Of a stretch of DNA of 40,347 nt, positions 7,809-16,933 are shown one piece after another. Location of the stretch: NCBI GenBank assembly GCA_949296805.1, contig CASFPO010000025.1:1-40347 (forward strand), written 5' to 3'. Source of the DNA: an uncultured Bacillota bacterium. Its GTDB lineage: Bacteria > Bacillota > Clostridia > Christensenellales > UBA1242. The stretch's first letter is position 1; each line of letters begins with the position of its first letter. The position numbers and the translations under genes are program-made. Under the pieces are notes generated by a model. The model was not told where the DNA came from. It searched no databases and saw nothing but the letters and a program-made list of their open reading frames with translations.

Positions 7809-9226
7809 TGCTATATGTGAACATATGTATATCTGTTATTCTATTTTTGTTATGGAGTTATATTATAATAAAAACTTATCAGTTAGATGGCTATAATATC
7901 CCCTCCTTTCTTAGTCATATTTTTGAATTTAAATTGGCTTATGGAGATAAAAACAAGATAAATTTTACTAAGCGAATGATTAGATTTTTATTATTATATT
8001 TTCTTTTATCATCAGCCATCTTCTTTTTAATAAATTTTTATGTGAAAAATATTTTTTTAATAATACTTGATTGTGCTATTATTTTTTTACTTGCCCCTAT
8101 TTTAGTAGCAATAGCTCATTATATGTTATATCCTATTGAAATAGCCATAAAAAAATATTATATTCAAAAGGCCACTCGTGTATTAGAGAAAAAAGATATT
8201 ATTAAAATAGCTATTACTGGTAGCTTTGGAAAAACTTCCACAAAACATATTTTGGCTTCTATTTTAGGAAAAGAATACAAAGTATGTTCATCTCCTAAAA
8301 ATTTTAATACTGAAATGGGTATTACGCGTACTATCTTAGAAAATCTTGATGACCACGATGTTTTTATTGCAGAAATGGGCGCTAGGCATAAAGGCGATAT
8401 TGAAAAATTAACGAAGATTGTCAAACCAAAATATGGAATTGTTACCTCTATAGGTAAACAACATATAGAAACGTTTAAAAGCTTAAAAAATATTGAGAGC
8501 GCTAAAAATGAACTTCCTTTAAATATAGAAAAAGATGGGATTATAATTTTTAATGGCGATAGCAAATCAACACTAAAACTTTACCATTCTTTTAAAGGTT
8601 GTAAATATTTAACAAATCAAAGTCAAGGTTTTGCCTATGCAAAAAATATTGAGATAAATGAAAGTGGAAGTTCATTTGTTCTTGTAATTGATGGCAAAGA
8701 GATGAAAGTGTTTACAAGATTATTAGGCAATTGTAATATTGGCAACATTGTGACTGCCAGTGCCCTTGCTTATATGTTAGGAATAAAGGAAGAGGACATA
8801 GTTTCAGCTATCAAAAAATTATCCCCATCCCCTCATAGACTTGAGATCATAAAAAATGACTATGTAACGATAATTGATGATTCATATAACTCTAACGAAG
8901 TTGGCTTTAAAGAGGCACTGGATGTTTTATCAAAATTTAAAGGTATAAAAATTGTTGTTACGCCAGGGCTTGTGGAAATGGGGCAAGAACAATCAAATGC
9001 AAACTTTAAACTAGGTGCAGAAATTGCAGATGTTGCTGATTATATAATAATTATGAATGAGGTCAATAAAAATTATTTGTTTTCGGGTGCAATATCTCAT
9101 AATTTTGATAGAAACAAGATTTATTTTGCTTCAAATCGAAAGAAACAAAAGGAAATATTGCAATTGTTAATGATGAAAGGAAGTGTTATTTTATTTGAAA
9201 ATGATTTGCCAGATAATTATAAATAA
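7808..9226 (+). CDS. murF: Membrane-anchored MurF-like Mur ligase
   Basis: The 472-residue protein is predicted to join D-Ala-D-Ala to UDP-MurNAc-tripeptide. The Mur ligase central domain shows a P-loop GSFGKTSTK (138-146), NFNTEMGI, AEMGARHKGDIE, TSIGKQHIETF and SPHRLEII followed by DDSYNSN. Instead of the usual uridine-binding N-terminal domain, residues 1-110 contain about three hydrophobic segments (2-21, 59-79, 82-107), predicting a membrane anchor. The P-loop has SF where MurF usually has SNG or TNG. The start is the ATG at 7808, with GGGAGG upstream; the TTG at 7793 lies in front of that site and is rejected. It is coupled to the upstream hydrolase and 10 bases from ddl. A paralogous amide ligase is the alternative. 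Confidence 0.78.
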   Translation: MLYVNICISVILFLLWSYIIIKTYQLDGYNIPSFLSHIFEFKLAYGDKNKINFTKRMIRFLLLYFLLSSAIFFLINFYVKNIFLIILDCAIIFLLAPILVAIAHYMLYPIEIAIKKYYIQKATRVLEKKDIIKIAITGSFGKTSTKHILASILGKEYKVCSSPKNFNTEMGITRTILENLDDHDVFIAEMGARHKGDIEKLTKIVKPKYGIVTSIGKQHIETFKSLKNIESAKNELPLNIEKDGIIIFNGDSKSTLKLYHSFKGCKYLTNQSQGFAYAKNIEINESGSSFVLVIDGKEMKVFTRLLGNCNIGNIVTASALAYMLGIKEEDIVSAIKKLSPSPHRLEIIKNDYVTIIDDSYNSNEVGFKEALDVLSKFKGIKIVVTPGLVEMGQEQSNANFKLGAEIADVADYIIIMNEVNKNYLFSGAISHNFDRNKIYFASNRKKQKEILQLLMMKGSVILFENDLPDNYK

Positions 9227-9236
9227 AGGAGGGAAA

Positions 9237-10358
9237 ATGAAAAATGTGGCTGTAATCTTTGGTGGCAAAAGTGTTGAGCATGATATATCAATCATAACCG
9301 CCATGCAGACAATGAAAAATTTGAAGAAATATAATGTTTTGCCTATATATATCTTACCAAATGGAAAATTCATGACAGGAAAGAATTTAAAAGATGCAAA
9401 GACATTTTTGAATTTTAATAAAAACGGGAAAAATGTGCAAGAAGTTACCTTTAAATTAGGAAGCGGACAGATATGTGTTTTGAAGAATAATAAAATAAAA
9501 CAGTATTTAAAAGTTGATTGTGCTGTATTATGCAACCATGGTAATGGTGGCGAAGATGGAAGTTTGCAAGGTTTACTTGAACTTGCTCAAATACCCTACA
9601 CATCTTGCAAAGTAGCTTCAAGTGCTTTATGTATAGATAAAGCTTTAACAAAAGTGATATTGAAAAATAATAATATAAAAAGTCCGGCATATGTACATTT
9701 TAACATAAGTGAATATACGGCAAAGAAGCTAGAAATTTTAAATAAAATAATCGATAAAATTGGTGTTCCATGCATTATAAAACCTGCAAAACTTGGAAGT
9801 AGTGTAGGTATTAGCATATGCGAAGATGTTAAAAATCTTGAAAAAAACATAGAGCAAGCATTTTTGTATGATAATAAAGTCATAATTGAAAAATTTATTG
9901 CAAATGCACGAGAGTTCTGTTGTGCAGTGTTCAAAATAGGGAACAAAATTATGTTAAGTCAACCTCAAGAGGTAAATAAAAGTAAAATTTATACTTTTTC
10001 CGACAAATATCTTTCTATTAAAGCTCAAGAGAGTAAGATATTGTCGCAAGCTCTTATAAATAAAATACAAAAACTTGCACAAAAGACTTATTATGCACTT
10101 GAATGCGATGGCATTGTCCGCATTGATTTTCTTTATGACGAAAATCAAAGACTTTTATTTGTAAATGAGGTTAATACTATCCCAGGGTCGCTTGCTTTCA
10201 ATCTTTTTTCTTATCCATTTTGTGATTTATTAAATGCTGTGATCGACGAGGCTATAGAGTCTTTTGCTAAGAAAAGGGATTTAATTTACACCTTTAATAG
10301 CAGGGCTCTTCAGTCATATATAGATATGGAAGATCATATGAAATATAAAATGAGTTAA
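9237..10358 (+). CDS. ddl: D-alanine--D-alanine ligase
   Basis: This 373-residue ATP-grasp ligase makes the D-Ala-D-Ala dipeptide used by MurF. The N-terminus has FGGKSVEHDISI, then CNHGNGGEDGSLQG, the ATP-grasp region IIKPAKLGSSVGI, and the metal-binding NEVNTIPGSLAF near the C-terminus. All are standard Ddl signatures. An in-frame ATG at 9183 inside murF would add 18 residues, but AAAGGAGGG directly precedes the ATG at 9237. The gene ends an operon of hydrolase, MurF-like ligase and Ddl. This places the enzyme making the dipeptide beside the one presumed to use it. Confidence 0.95.
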   Translation: MKNVAVIFGGKSVEHDISIITAMQTMKNLKKYNVLPIYILPNGKFMTGKNLKDAKTFLNFNKNGKNVQEVTFKLGSGQICVLKNNKIKQYLKVDCAVLCNHGNGGEDGSLQGLLELAQIPYTSCKVASSALCIDKALTKVILKNNNIKSPAYVHFNISEYTAKKLEILNKIIDKIGVPCIIKPAKLGSSVGISICEDVKNLEKNIEQAFLYDNKVIIEKFIANAREFCCAVFKIGNKIMLSQPQEVNKSKIYTFSDKYLSIKAQESKILSQALINKIQKLAQKTYYALECDGIVRIDFLYDENQRLLFVNEVNTIPGSLAFNLFSYPFCDLLNAVIDEAIESFAKKRDLIYTFNSRALQSYIDMEDHMKYKMS

Positions 10359-10457
10359 TATTTATTAAAGTATAAATTGTTGTCACTTTTTATCTTATTT
10401 TGTAAGGGTGCAAACAAAATGTGATATGAAAAGTATAATATTTTTTAAGGAGGCAAT

Positions 10458-11945
10458 ATGCTATTAAAAAAATTATTACAAGATATAGATGTTATTAATA
10501 AATCACAAGCGGATGATATTGAAATTAATGACCTTCAAATTGACAGCAAGAAAGTAAAAAGAGGGGATTTATTTATAGCTATCAAGGGAGAAAAGTTTGA
10601 CGGCAATGATTTTATACGCCAAGCATTAGATAAAGGAGCAAGTGCAATAATTAGTGATGAAGAAATTGATAAAAACTTGCCAAGCGAGAAGATTTTTCAG
10701 GTGCAAAATGCAAGGAGTGCTTACGCACTAGCAAGCAAAAATTTTTTTGGCAGGGAGTGTGATAACTTAAATATAATAGCTATCACTGGTACAAATGGTA
10801 AGACTACGATTGCAAATACAACGACTGATCTGTTGCGGTATGCAGGAGCTAAAGTGGGTGTGATAGGAACGTTGGGAGCAAAACTTGATGATAAGTTTAT
10901 TGATACCGGCTTCACTACTCCCGACCCATACATCTTGCATAAGATATTTAAAGATATGAAAAATAATGGCTGTGAGTATGTCGTAATGGAAGCTTCAGCA
11001 CATGCACTTGCACTTTATAAACTTGATGGAATAAAATTTGAAATAGGAGTACTGACCAATATTACAGAAGATCATCTTGACTTTTTTAAAACTATGGACA
11101 ATTATGCAAGTGCAAAGTTTACACTTTTTGAACCAGGAAGAGTAAATTTAGGAATTATAAATGCAGACGATGAAAGATGTCGAAAATTTTTATCACAAGC
11201 TAATGTTCCTGTTATATCCTATGGGTTAAACGAGTTGTGTGATGTAAAAGCAGAAAATATAGCAAAGTCTTTTAGTGGCTCAAAATTTATCTGCGATTAC
11301 TTAGGCGAAAATATAGATATAAAAACTGAACTCGTAGGCGAATATAATGTACAAAATGCTTTGGCTTCTATTGCAATTTGTCGAAGTCTAGGAGTTCCGG
11401 CAGAGCTTGTAAGATTAGGTATGAGTTGCATAAGCCCTGTAGAAGGGAGATTTAATATTATTAAAATGCAAGACAATAACATTGTAATTGATTATGCTCA
11501 TACACCTGATGGGCTTGAGAAAATACTGAAAACAGCTAGAGATTTATCGGATGGCGAGCTGGTAGCTGTTTTCGGCTGTGGCGGAAATCGTGACAGACAG
11601 AAAAGACCTATTATGGGGGAAATAGCCACAAGACTTGCAGATCATGTAGTGCTTACGAGTGATAACCCTCGCTATGAGGAACCGTTGGAAATCATATCTG
11701 AAATAAATGAAGGTGCAATCAAAAAATGTAATATTATTGAAAATAGAAAAAAGGCTATAGAGTTTGCACTTACCAATTTTTGTAATGGCGAAACTATAGT
11801 AATAGCAGGTAAGGGGGCAGAAAAGTATCAAGATATTAAAGGTGTCAAATATCCGTACAATGATTTTGATGTAGTTTATAATTTTTATAGAAAACATATA
11901 AAAGAAATATCAAATCAGCATATTATTGAAGATGAAAGAGAATAA
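10458..11945 (+). CDS. murE: UDP-MurNAc-L-Ala-D-Glu:meso-DAP ligase MurE
   Basis: This 495-residue Mur ligase adds the third residue to the peptidoglycan stem peptide. The N-terminal domain has DSKKVKRGDLFIAIKG; the ATP site is GTNGKTT at 111-117; TTPDP, NITEDHLDFF and DYAHTPDGLEKIL follow. D-N-P-R at 402-405 is the specificity motif of meso-DAP-adding MurE, arguing against lysine-type peptidoglycan. AAGGAGG precedes the ATG by five bases. A TATAAT at 10434-10439 may be the -10 of a local promoter, although no good -35 is seen. A 212-base AT-rich gap with no clear signal follows before mraY. Confidence 0.95.
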   Translation: MLLKKLLQDIDVINKSQADDIEINDLQIDSKKVKRGDLFIAIKGEKFDGNDFIRQALDKGASAIISDEEIDKNLPSEKIFQVQNARSAYALASKNFFGRECDNLNIIAITGTNGKTTIANTTTDLLRYAGAKVGVIGTLGAKLDDKFIDTGFTTPDPYILHKIFKDMKNNGCEYVVMEASAHALALYKLDGIKFEIGVLTNITEDHLDFFKTMDNYASAKFTLFEPGRVNLGIINADDERCRKFLSQANVPVISYGLNELCDVKAENIAKSFSGSKFICDYLGENIDIKTELVGEYNVQNALASIAICRSLGVPAELVRLGMSCISPVEGRFNIIKMQDNNIVIDYAHTPDGLEKILKTARDLSDGELVAVFGCGGNRDRQKRPIMGEIATRLADHVVLTSDNPRYEEPLEIISEINEGAIKKCNIIENRKKAIEFALTNFCNGETIVIAGKGAEKYQDIKGVKYPYNDFDVVYNFYRKHIKEISNQHIIEDERE

Positions 11946-12157
11946 CATAAACGTTAAGCTTTTTTAAGAACTACTTTTAACTTATTTATAATTTAATATT
12001 AAGTGTGTTTTTGTTTTTAAGTAAAATAATGATTCTCTTTTAATAACTTATAAAACTAGACAATAAAATATATAAATTTTTTGTATTTAAGCTAAATAAT
12101 AAATAAATTTTAGCATAGAGAGACAAACTAAAAAATAAAATTAATTAGGAGTAATTT

Positions 12158-13117
12158 ATGCTAGAGTTTTTTTTAGTTTTTTTAATAGGGCTTTTGCTTG
12201 CAATTATTTTGGGATTTCCTATACTAAAGTTGTCTAAAAAATTCCATCTATCACAGACTATACTTCATTATGTAGACAACCATGCAGGGAAAAATGGTAC
12301 GCCAACTATGGGTGGGGTTATATTTATCTTGCCATGCTTACTTGCAAGTTTAATTTTTGCAAGGGGAGAATTATATCTGCCTATTTTAATTCTCCTTTTA
12401 ATGCTTGGATATGGGCTTTTAGGTTTTTTAGATGATTTTATAAAGATTAAAAATCATAAAAATGGTGGGCTAAAGCCCTATCAAAAGATAATTGGACAAG
12501 GCTCTATAGCTCTTATTGTGGCGATATTTGCTTACTTTAATATTGGTAGCAGTTTGAATTTTTTTGGCATTGAGCTTGAGATAGGGCTTTTTGTAATTCC
12601 TTTTATTATATTCTTTTATGTTGCAGTTACCAATGCCGTCAACCTTGTAGATGGGCTAGACGGACTTGCGAGCGGGGTTAGCTTTGTATACTTAATCTTC
12701 TTCGGAATAATTATCGCCTTAACTAGTGATTTTAATTTTGCCTTGATTGCTTTTTCTTTAGCTGGAGCATTGCTTGGATTTTTATTATTTAATTGTTATC
12801 CTGCAAAAATTTTTATGGGGGACACAGGGTCGTTGGCTTTAGGTGGAGCAATTGCAAGTCTAGCAGTATTTTCACGATTAGAGCTTATAATGCCTATAAT
12901 TGGTATACTTTTTGTTGTAACTTCTCTTTCTGATGTTATTCAGGTATTGCATTACAAAAGAACTCATAGAAGAATTTTTAAAATGGCACCTCTTCATCAC
13001 CACTTTGAAAAATGTGGCGTGAATGAAAATCGAATTGTGGCAGTATATATAGTTATAACCATCGTATGCGGAATTGGAACGCTGATAGGTTATTTATTTG
13101 TCACAGGAGTGTTATGA
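12158..13117 (+). CDS. mraY: Phospho-MurNAc-pentapeptide transferase MraY
   Basis: This 319-residue polytopic membrane enzyme transfers phospho-MurNAc-pentapeptide to undecaprenyl phosphate, forming lipid I on the cytoplasmic face. Diagnostic motifs are GTPTMGG near the start, GFLDDFIK, NAVNLVDGLDGLASG with the catalytic aspartates, GDTGSLALGG, and HHHFEKCG near the end. About ten hydrophobic helices are evident. AGGAG lies 6 bases before the ATG. The stop overlaps the murD start as ATGA, so the genes are translationally coupled. Confidence 0.97.
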   Translation: MLEFFLVFLIGLLLAIILGFPILKLSKKFHLSQTILHYVDNHAGKNGTPTMGGVIFILPCLLASLIFARGELYLPILILLLMLGYGLLGFLDDFIKIKNHKNGGLKPYQKIIGQGSIALIVAIFAYFNIGSSLNFFGIELEIGLFVIPFIIFFYVAVTNAVNLVDGLDGLASGVSFVYLIFFGIIIALTSDFNFALIAFSLAGALLGFLLFNCYPAKIFMGDTGSLALGGAIASLAVFSRLELIMPIIGILFVVTSLSDVIQVLHYKRTHRRIFKMAPLHHHFEKCGVNENRIVAVYIVITIVCGIGTLIGYLFVTGVL

Positions 13118-14424
13118 GAAAGTTAAACGGCAAAAGAGTTTTAGTATATGGAATGGGAATAAGCGGGCAGTCAGCGTGCAAGCTACTGCACGAGCAAGGT
13201 GCTTGTGTTAGCATATATGACGATGAGGGAAAGTTTTCCAATATATATAGTTTTGAAAAAGAGCCACTGGCAAGGGATTATGACTTAGTAGTTGTAAGCC
13301 CTGGAATAAAAGTTTTAGGAAATCATATTATATCTCATTTTATTATAAATAAAATACCTATAATCAGCGAGCTTGATTTAGGTTTTATTTTTAGTCAAGG
13401 CACAATTATTGGAATTACTGGAACAAATGGAAAAACAACTGTTACAGCTCTTGTAGGAGAAATTTTTAAAACAGCTAATAAAAAAACTTTTATCTGTGGC
13501 AATATTGGGTTGCCTTTGTCAAGTGTTGCTCTTAAGACTGACAATAAAAGCTATGAAGTTGTAGAGGTTAGCAATTTTCAGCTTGAGACTTCTTTGTATT
13601 TTTCGCCTGATCTTGCGTGTATATTAAATCTATCTCCTGACCACATAGATAGACACGGAAGTTTTCAAGAATATGTAAATGTTAAGAAGAAAATTGTTTG
13701 TGGAAGACGACAAAAAATTGTTCTTAACTATGATGATGAAAATACAAGAAATATTTTAATTAATAAAAAAGTTATGTTTTTTTCTAAAAAAACCTTAAAT
13801 AAAGGTGTTTTTATAAAAAATTTTGCAATTTATCATAATAAAAACAAAATCATATCACTTAACGATATTCCTTTATTTGGAGAAAAAAATATTGAGAATG
13901 TTTTAGCTGCAGTCGCTATTGCTTCAATGTTTAAAATAAAGCCAGCTATAATAAAAGAAGCCATAATGTCCTTTAAAGCACCTCCACATAGAATGGAATA
14001 TTTAGGTCAAGTAAATGGTGCGGATATTTTTGACGACTCCAAAGCTACAAATGTTTCAGCTACTCTTTCTGCAATAAATTCCCTTGGGGAAAGAGGACTT
14101 GTGCTTTTGCTTGGAGGACTTAACAAAGGAAGTAAATTTGATGAAATTTTTAATAAGAATTTAGACTTTGAAAAAATTATCTGTTTTGGAGATGCAGGTA
14201 AAGAAATTTATGATTGTGCCACTAGTTATGGATATAGTCCTCTTATTTTTGACAATATGAAGGTAGCGACTAGTTTTGCAAGAGATAATGCAAGAGAAGG
14301 TCAAAAAATTTTGCTAGCTCCAGCTTGTTCAAGCAAGGATGAGTTTGCTTCCTTTTCAGTGCGAGGCGAGGTGTTTAAGGAGATTATGTTTGGTAGCTTT
14401 GAGAAAATCGAAATGTCGCAATGA
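13114..14424 (+). CDS. murD: UDP-N-acetylmuramoyl-L-alanine--D-glutamate ligase MurD
   Basis: This 436-residue cytoplasmic Mur ligase adds D-glutamate to UDP-MurNAc-L-Ala. It has GTNGKTT at 103-109, NLSPDHIDRHGS, HRMEYLG then DDSKATN, LLLGGLNKGSKF, and the C-terminal LLAPACSSKDEF. The ORF extends upstream into mraY in its own frame, but CAGGAG precedes the ATG at 13114 and that start gives the normal N-terminus (GKRVLVYGMGISG). The last 35 bases overlap ftsW. Confidence 0.95.
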   Translation: MRKLNGKRVLVYGMGISGQSACKLLHEQGACVSIYDDEGKFSNIYSFEKEPLARDYDLVVVSPGIKVLGNHIISHFIINKIPIISELDLGFIFSQGTIIGITGTNGKTTVTALVGEIFKTANKKTFICGNIGLPLSSVALKTDNKSYEVVEVSNFQLETSLYFSPDLACILNLSPDHIDRHGSFQEYVNVKKKIVCGRRQKIVLNYDDENTRNILINKKVMFFSKKTLNKGVFIKNFAIYHNKNKIISLNDIPLFGEKNIENVLAAVAIASMFKIKPAIIKEAIMSFKAPPHRMEYLGQVNGADIFDDSKATNVSATLSAINSLGERGLVLLLGGLNKGSKFDEIFNKNLDFEKIICFGDAGKEIYDCATSYGYSPLIFDNMKVATSFARDNAREGQKILLAPACSSKDEFASFSVRGEVFKEIMFGSFEKIEMSQ

Positions 14425-15565
14425 TATAGTTGTGCTATCATTGTTAGTAGCGTTACTTGTGTTATTTGGCTGTATAATGGTTTACAGTGCAAGCTTTTAT
14501 AGTGCAAATTATCATTATGGAAACAAATACTTCTTTTTATTTAAGCAACTTCTTGGTGTGGGCTTAGGTATTTTTGCTATGGTTGTTTTTTCATTTATAG
14601 ATTACCATATCTTAAACAAATATAAATGGTACCTTGTTCTTGCAACATTAATCCTGCTTGTACTTGTGTTTATTCCAGGTTTAGGAATGGAAAGTTATGG
14701 GGCAAAGCGATGGGTATCTCTGTTTGGAATTTCTGTTCAACCCTCAGAAATTGCAAAATTTGCACTTGTTATATTTATTGCAGGGTATATGTCTGAGCAT
14801 CACGATAAAGTAAAAACCTTTAGGGGATTACTTCCTGTGCTTATTGTGGGCGGAATTATGTGTATTCTAATTATGCTAGAGCCATCAATGAGTGTGACTA
14901 TGTGCATAGCTTTTGTTACATTATTTATGTTGATTATTGGTGGTATGAGCAAAAAACATACCTTAATGTTCTCTATTCCTGCAGGTGCAGTTGTTCCTCT
15001 TTTAATTTTGGCTGAGCCATATAGATTAAAAAGATTACTTGCGTTTATTGACCCTTGGGCATCGCCACAAGGAGAGGGTTTTCAGTTGATTCAATCGTTA
15101 TATTCTTTAGGCGATGGCGGGTGGTTTGGCGTTGGCTTATTTAACTCAAGGCAAAAGTATCTGTTTTTACCTTTTGCAGAGTCTGATTTTATTCTCTCTA
15201 TAATTGGAGAAGAGCTAGGTTTTGTCGGTACTACAATGTTAATGCTAGTATTTTTCTTTCTAGTGTACAGATTAATCAAAATTGCACTTGGTGCAAAAGA
15301 TAGATTTGGAACAATGCTTGTTAGTGGGGTTGCATTTATTATTGCCGTGCAAACCTTACTAAATATTGCTGTGGTAACTGGCTCTATTCCTCCAACTGGA
15401 CTTCCGCTTCCATTCATCTCTAGTGGTGGCACGTCAGTTACAGTATTTATGGCAGGCATAGGAATTTGTATTAATGTTTTAAGGCAGTCAAAAGGTGAAG
15501 ATGTGCAAATTATAAAACTATTTAAACAGAAAAAGGTAATAAAAAATAAATTAAAGCAAGATTAA
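14390..15565 (+). CDS. ftsW: FtsW/SpoVE-type SEDS glycosyltransferase
   Basis: This 391-residue SEDS-family integral membrane protein polymerises lipid II into glycan strands at the septum with a partner class B PBP. Visible signatures are MVYSASFYSA, KRWVSL, PSEIAKFALV, EPSMSVTM and GLPLPFISSGGTS, with about ten membrane helices. The start is a TTG at 14390, placed by AAGGAG at 14377-14382 inside the end of murD. Upstream ATGs in this frame lack a ribosome binding site and would add a non-family sequence. It could serve vegetative division (FtsW) or spore cortex (SpoVE); the position next to murD occurs for both. Confidence 0.93.
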   Translation: MVALRKSKCRNDIVVLSLLVALLVLFGCIMVYSASFYSANYHYGNKYFFLFKQLLGVGLGIFAMVVFSFIDYHILNKYKWYLVLATLILLVLVFIPGLGMESYGAKRWVSLFGISVQPSEIAKFALVIFIAGYMSEHHDKVKTFRGLLPVLIVGGIMCILIMLEPSMSVTMCIAFVTLFMLIIGGMSKKHTLMFSIPAGAVVPLLILAEPYRLKRLLAFIDPWASPQGEGFQLIQSLYSLGDGGWFGVGLFNSRQKYLFLPFAESDFILSIIGEELGFVGTTMLMLVFFFLVYRLIKIALGAKDRFGTMLVSGVAFIIAVQTLLNIAVVTGSIPPTGLPLPFISSGGTSVTVFMAGIGICINVLRQSKGEDVQIIKLFKQKKVIKNKLKQD

Positions 15566-15637
15566 AAGCAATTTATTGTATTTTAATTAAAAAGGTTTTT
15601 ATATAACAAAATAAAACTTTTCTTCATATACATTTGT

Positions 15638-16933
15638 ATGGAAAGTTTTTATATTGTTGGCGGAAATAAACTTGAAGGAGAAGTAGAGATTGATAGTGCC
15701 AAAAATTCTCTTCTCCCTATTCTTGCTGGAAGTATTTTGATAGATGGAGAAATTGTTATTGAAAATGTTCCCAAATATAGCGATGTGCTTGCGATGTGTA
15801 AGATACTTGAACATTTAGGAGCAAAAACTAAATTCATTAAAGGAAAATTTAAAAATGAAGACTTATATGTAGATTGCCGAGATATATCTAATTGCGATGT
15901 TCCAAATGAGCTTTCGTGCAAGGTAAGGTCATCAATCTTTACCTTGGGTTCAATTTTGGGAAGAAAGGAGATCGCTAAAGTAGCCTTTCCAGGCGGATGT
16001 GATATCGGTCTTCGTCCTATAGATATACATATTTCAGCACTTAAGCACTTAGGCTGTAAAATTGTGGATAAAAATGGATACATTTATGCAAATGCTTCAA
16101 AAAAGCGTTCACAAGATGTAATGTTGTCTTTCCCAAGCGTGGGTGCTACTGAGAATGTTATGATGTTTGCGGTGTTAAATGATGGGGAAACACGAATTTT
16201 TAATCCAGCAAGAGAACCAGAGATTGTAGACCTGCAAAATTTTTTAAACTGTGCTGGGGCAGACATTAAAGGTGCAGGAAGTAATGTTATTGTTATTAAC
16301 GGAGTAAAAAAGTTGCATTCCTGCACATACAGACCTATAAGCGATAGGATTGAAGCTGGCACATTTTTAATAGCAGGAGCAATGTGTGGCAGAGAATTGG
16401 TGCTTAAAAATGTAATTAGCAAGCATAATCAAGAGCTTATTTCTAAACTTTTAAAAACTACTTGCAAAATTGAAGCTTATGATGATAATATTATTATAAA
16501 GGGGAATGGTAGACCTCAGTCTTTTGGCGAGGTTGAAACTGCTGTCTATCCTGGTTTCCCTACTGATTTGCAAGCACAAATGTTTGCTCTTGCCTCAATC
16601 AGCGAGGGGTATAGCTTGATTATTGAGACTTTGTTTGAGTCTCGCTATAAGCATATAGGCGAGCTAATTAAAATGGGTTGCGACATTAAATTTAAAAATG
16701 GTGTATGCATTATAAATGGTAAGGAAAAAATTCATGGAGCAGAGGTTGACACTCCTGACCTGCGAGGCGGTGCTTCTTTGGTGCTAGCTGGACTTGTGGC
16801 AGAGGGTTATACCACAGTTAATAATATTCAATTAATAGACAGGGGTTATTACAAGTTCGAAGATAAGCTCTCCTTACTTGGAGCGGATATAAAAAGGATA
16901 AAATATGAAAAAAAAGTGGATAATTGCAATTAG
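15638..16933 (+). CDS. murA: UDP-N-acetylglucosamine 1-carboxyvinyltransferase MurA
   Basis: This 431-residue enzyme adds enolpyruvate from PEP to UDP-GlcNAc, the first committed step of peptidoglycan synthesis. The catalytic cysteine is C121 in PGGCDIGLRPID. The N-terminus (IVGGNKLEGEVEIDSAKNSLLPIL) and the C-terminal DTPDLRGGASLVLAG are typical. A Cys at the active site predicts fosfomycin sensitivity, since resistant forms carry Asp. No Shine-Dalgarno sequence is seen before the ATG, but the protein alignment leaves no better start. The 3' end overlaps divIB by 29 bases. Gram-positives often carry two murA genes; which one this is cannot be told. Confidence 0.95.
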   Translation: MESFYIVGGNKLEGEVEIDSAKNSLLPILAGSILIDGEIVIENVPKYSDVLAMCKILEHLGAKTKFIKGKFKNEDLYVDCRDISNCDVPNELSCKVRSSIFTLGSILGRKEIAKVAFPGGCDIGLRPIDIHISALKHLGCKIVDKNGYIYANASKKRSQDVMLSFPSVGATENVMMFAVLNDGETRIFNPAREPEIVDLQNFLNCAGADIKGAGSNVIVINGVKKLHSCTYRPISDRIEAGTFLIAGAMCGRELVLKNVISKHNQELISKLLKTTCKIEAYDDNIIIKGNGRPQSFGEVETAVYPGFPTDLQAQMFALASISEGYSLIIETLFESRYKHIGELIKMGCDIKFKNGVCIINGKEKIHGAEVDTPDLRGGASLVLAGLVAEGYTTVNNIQLIDRGYYKFEDKLSLLGADIKRIKYEKKVDNCN

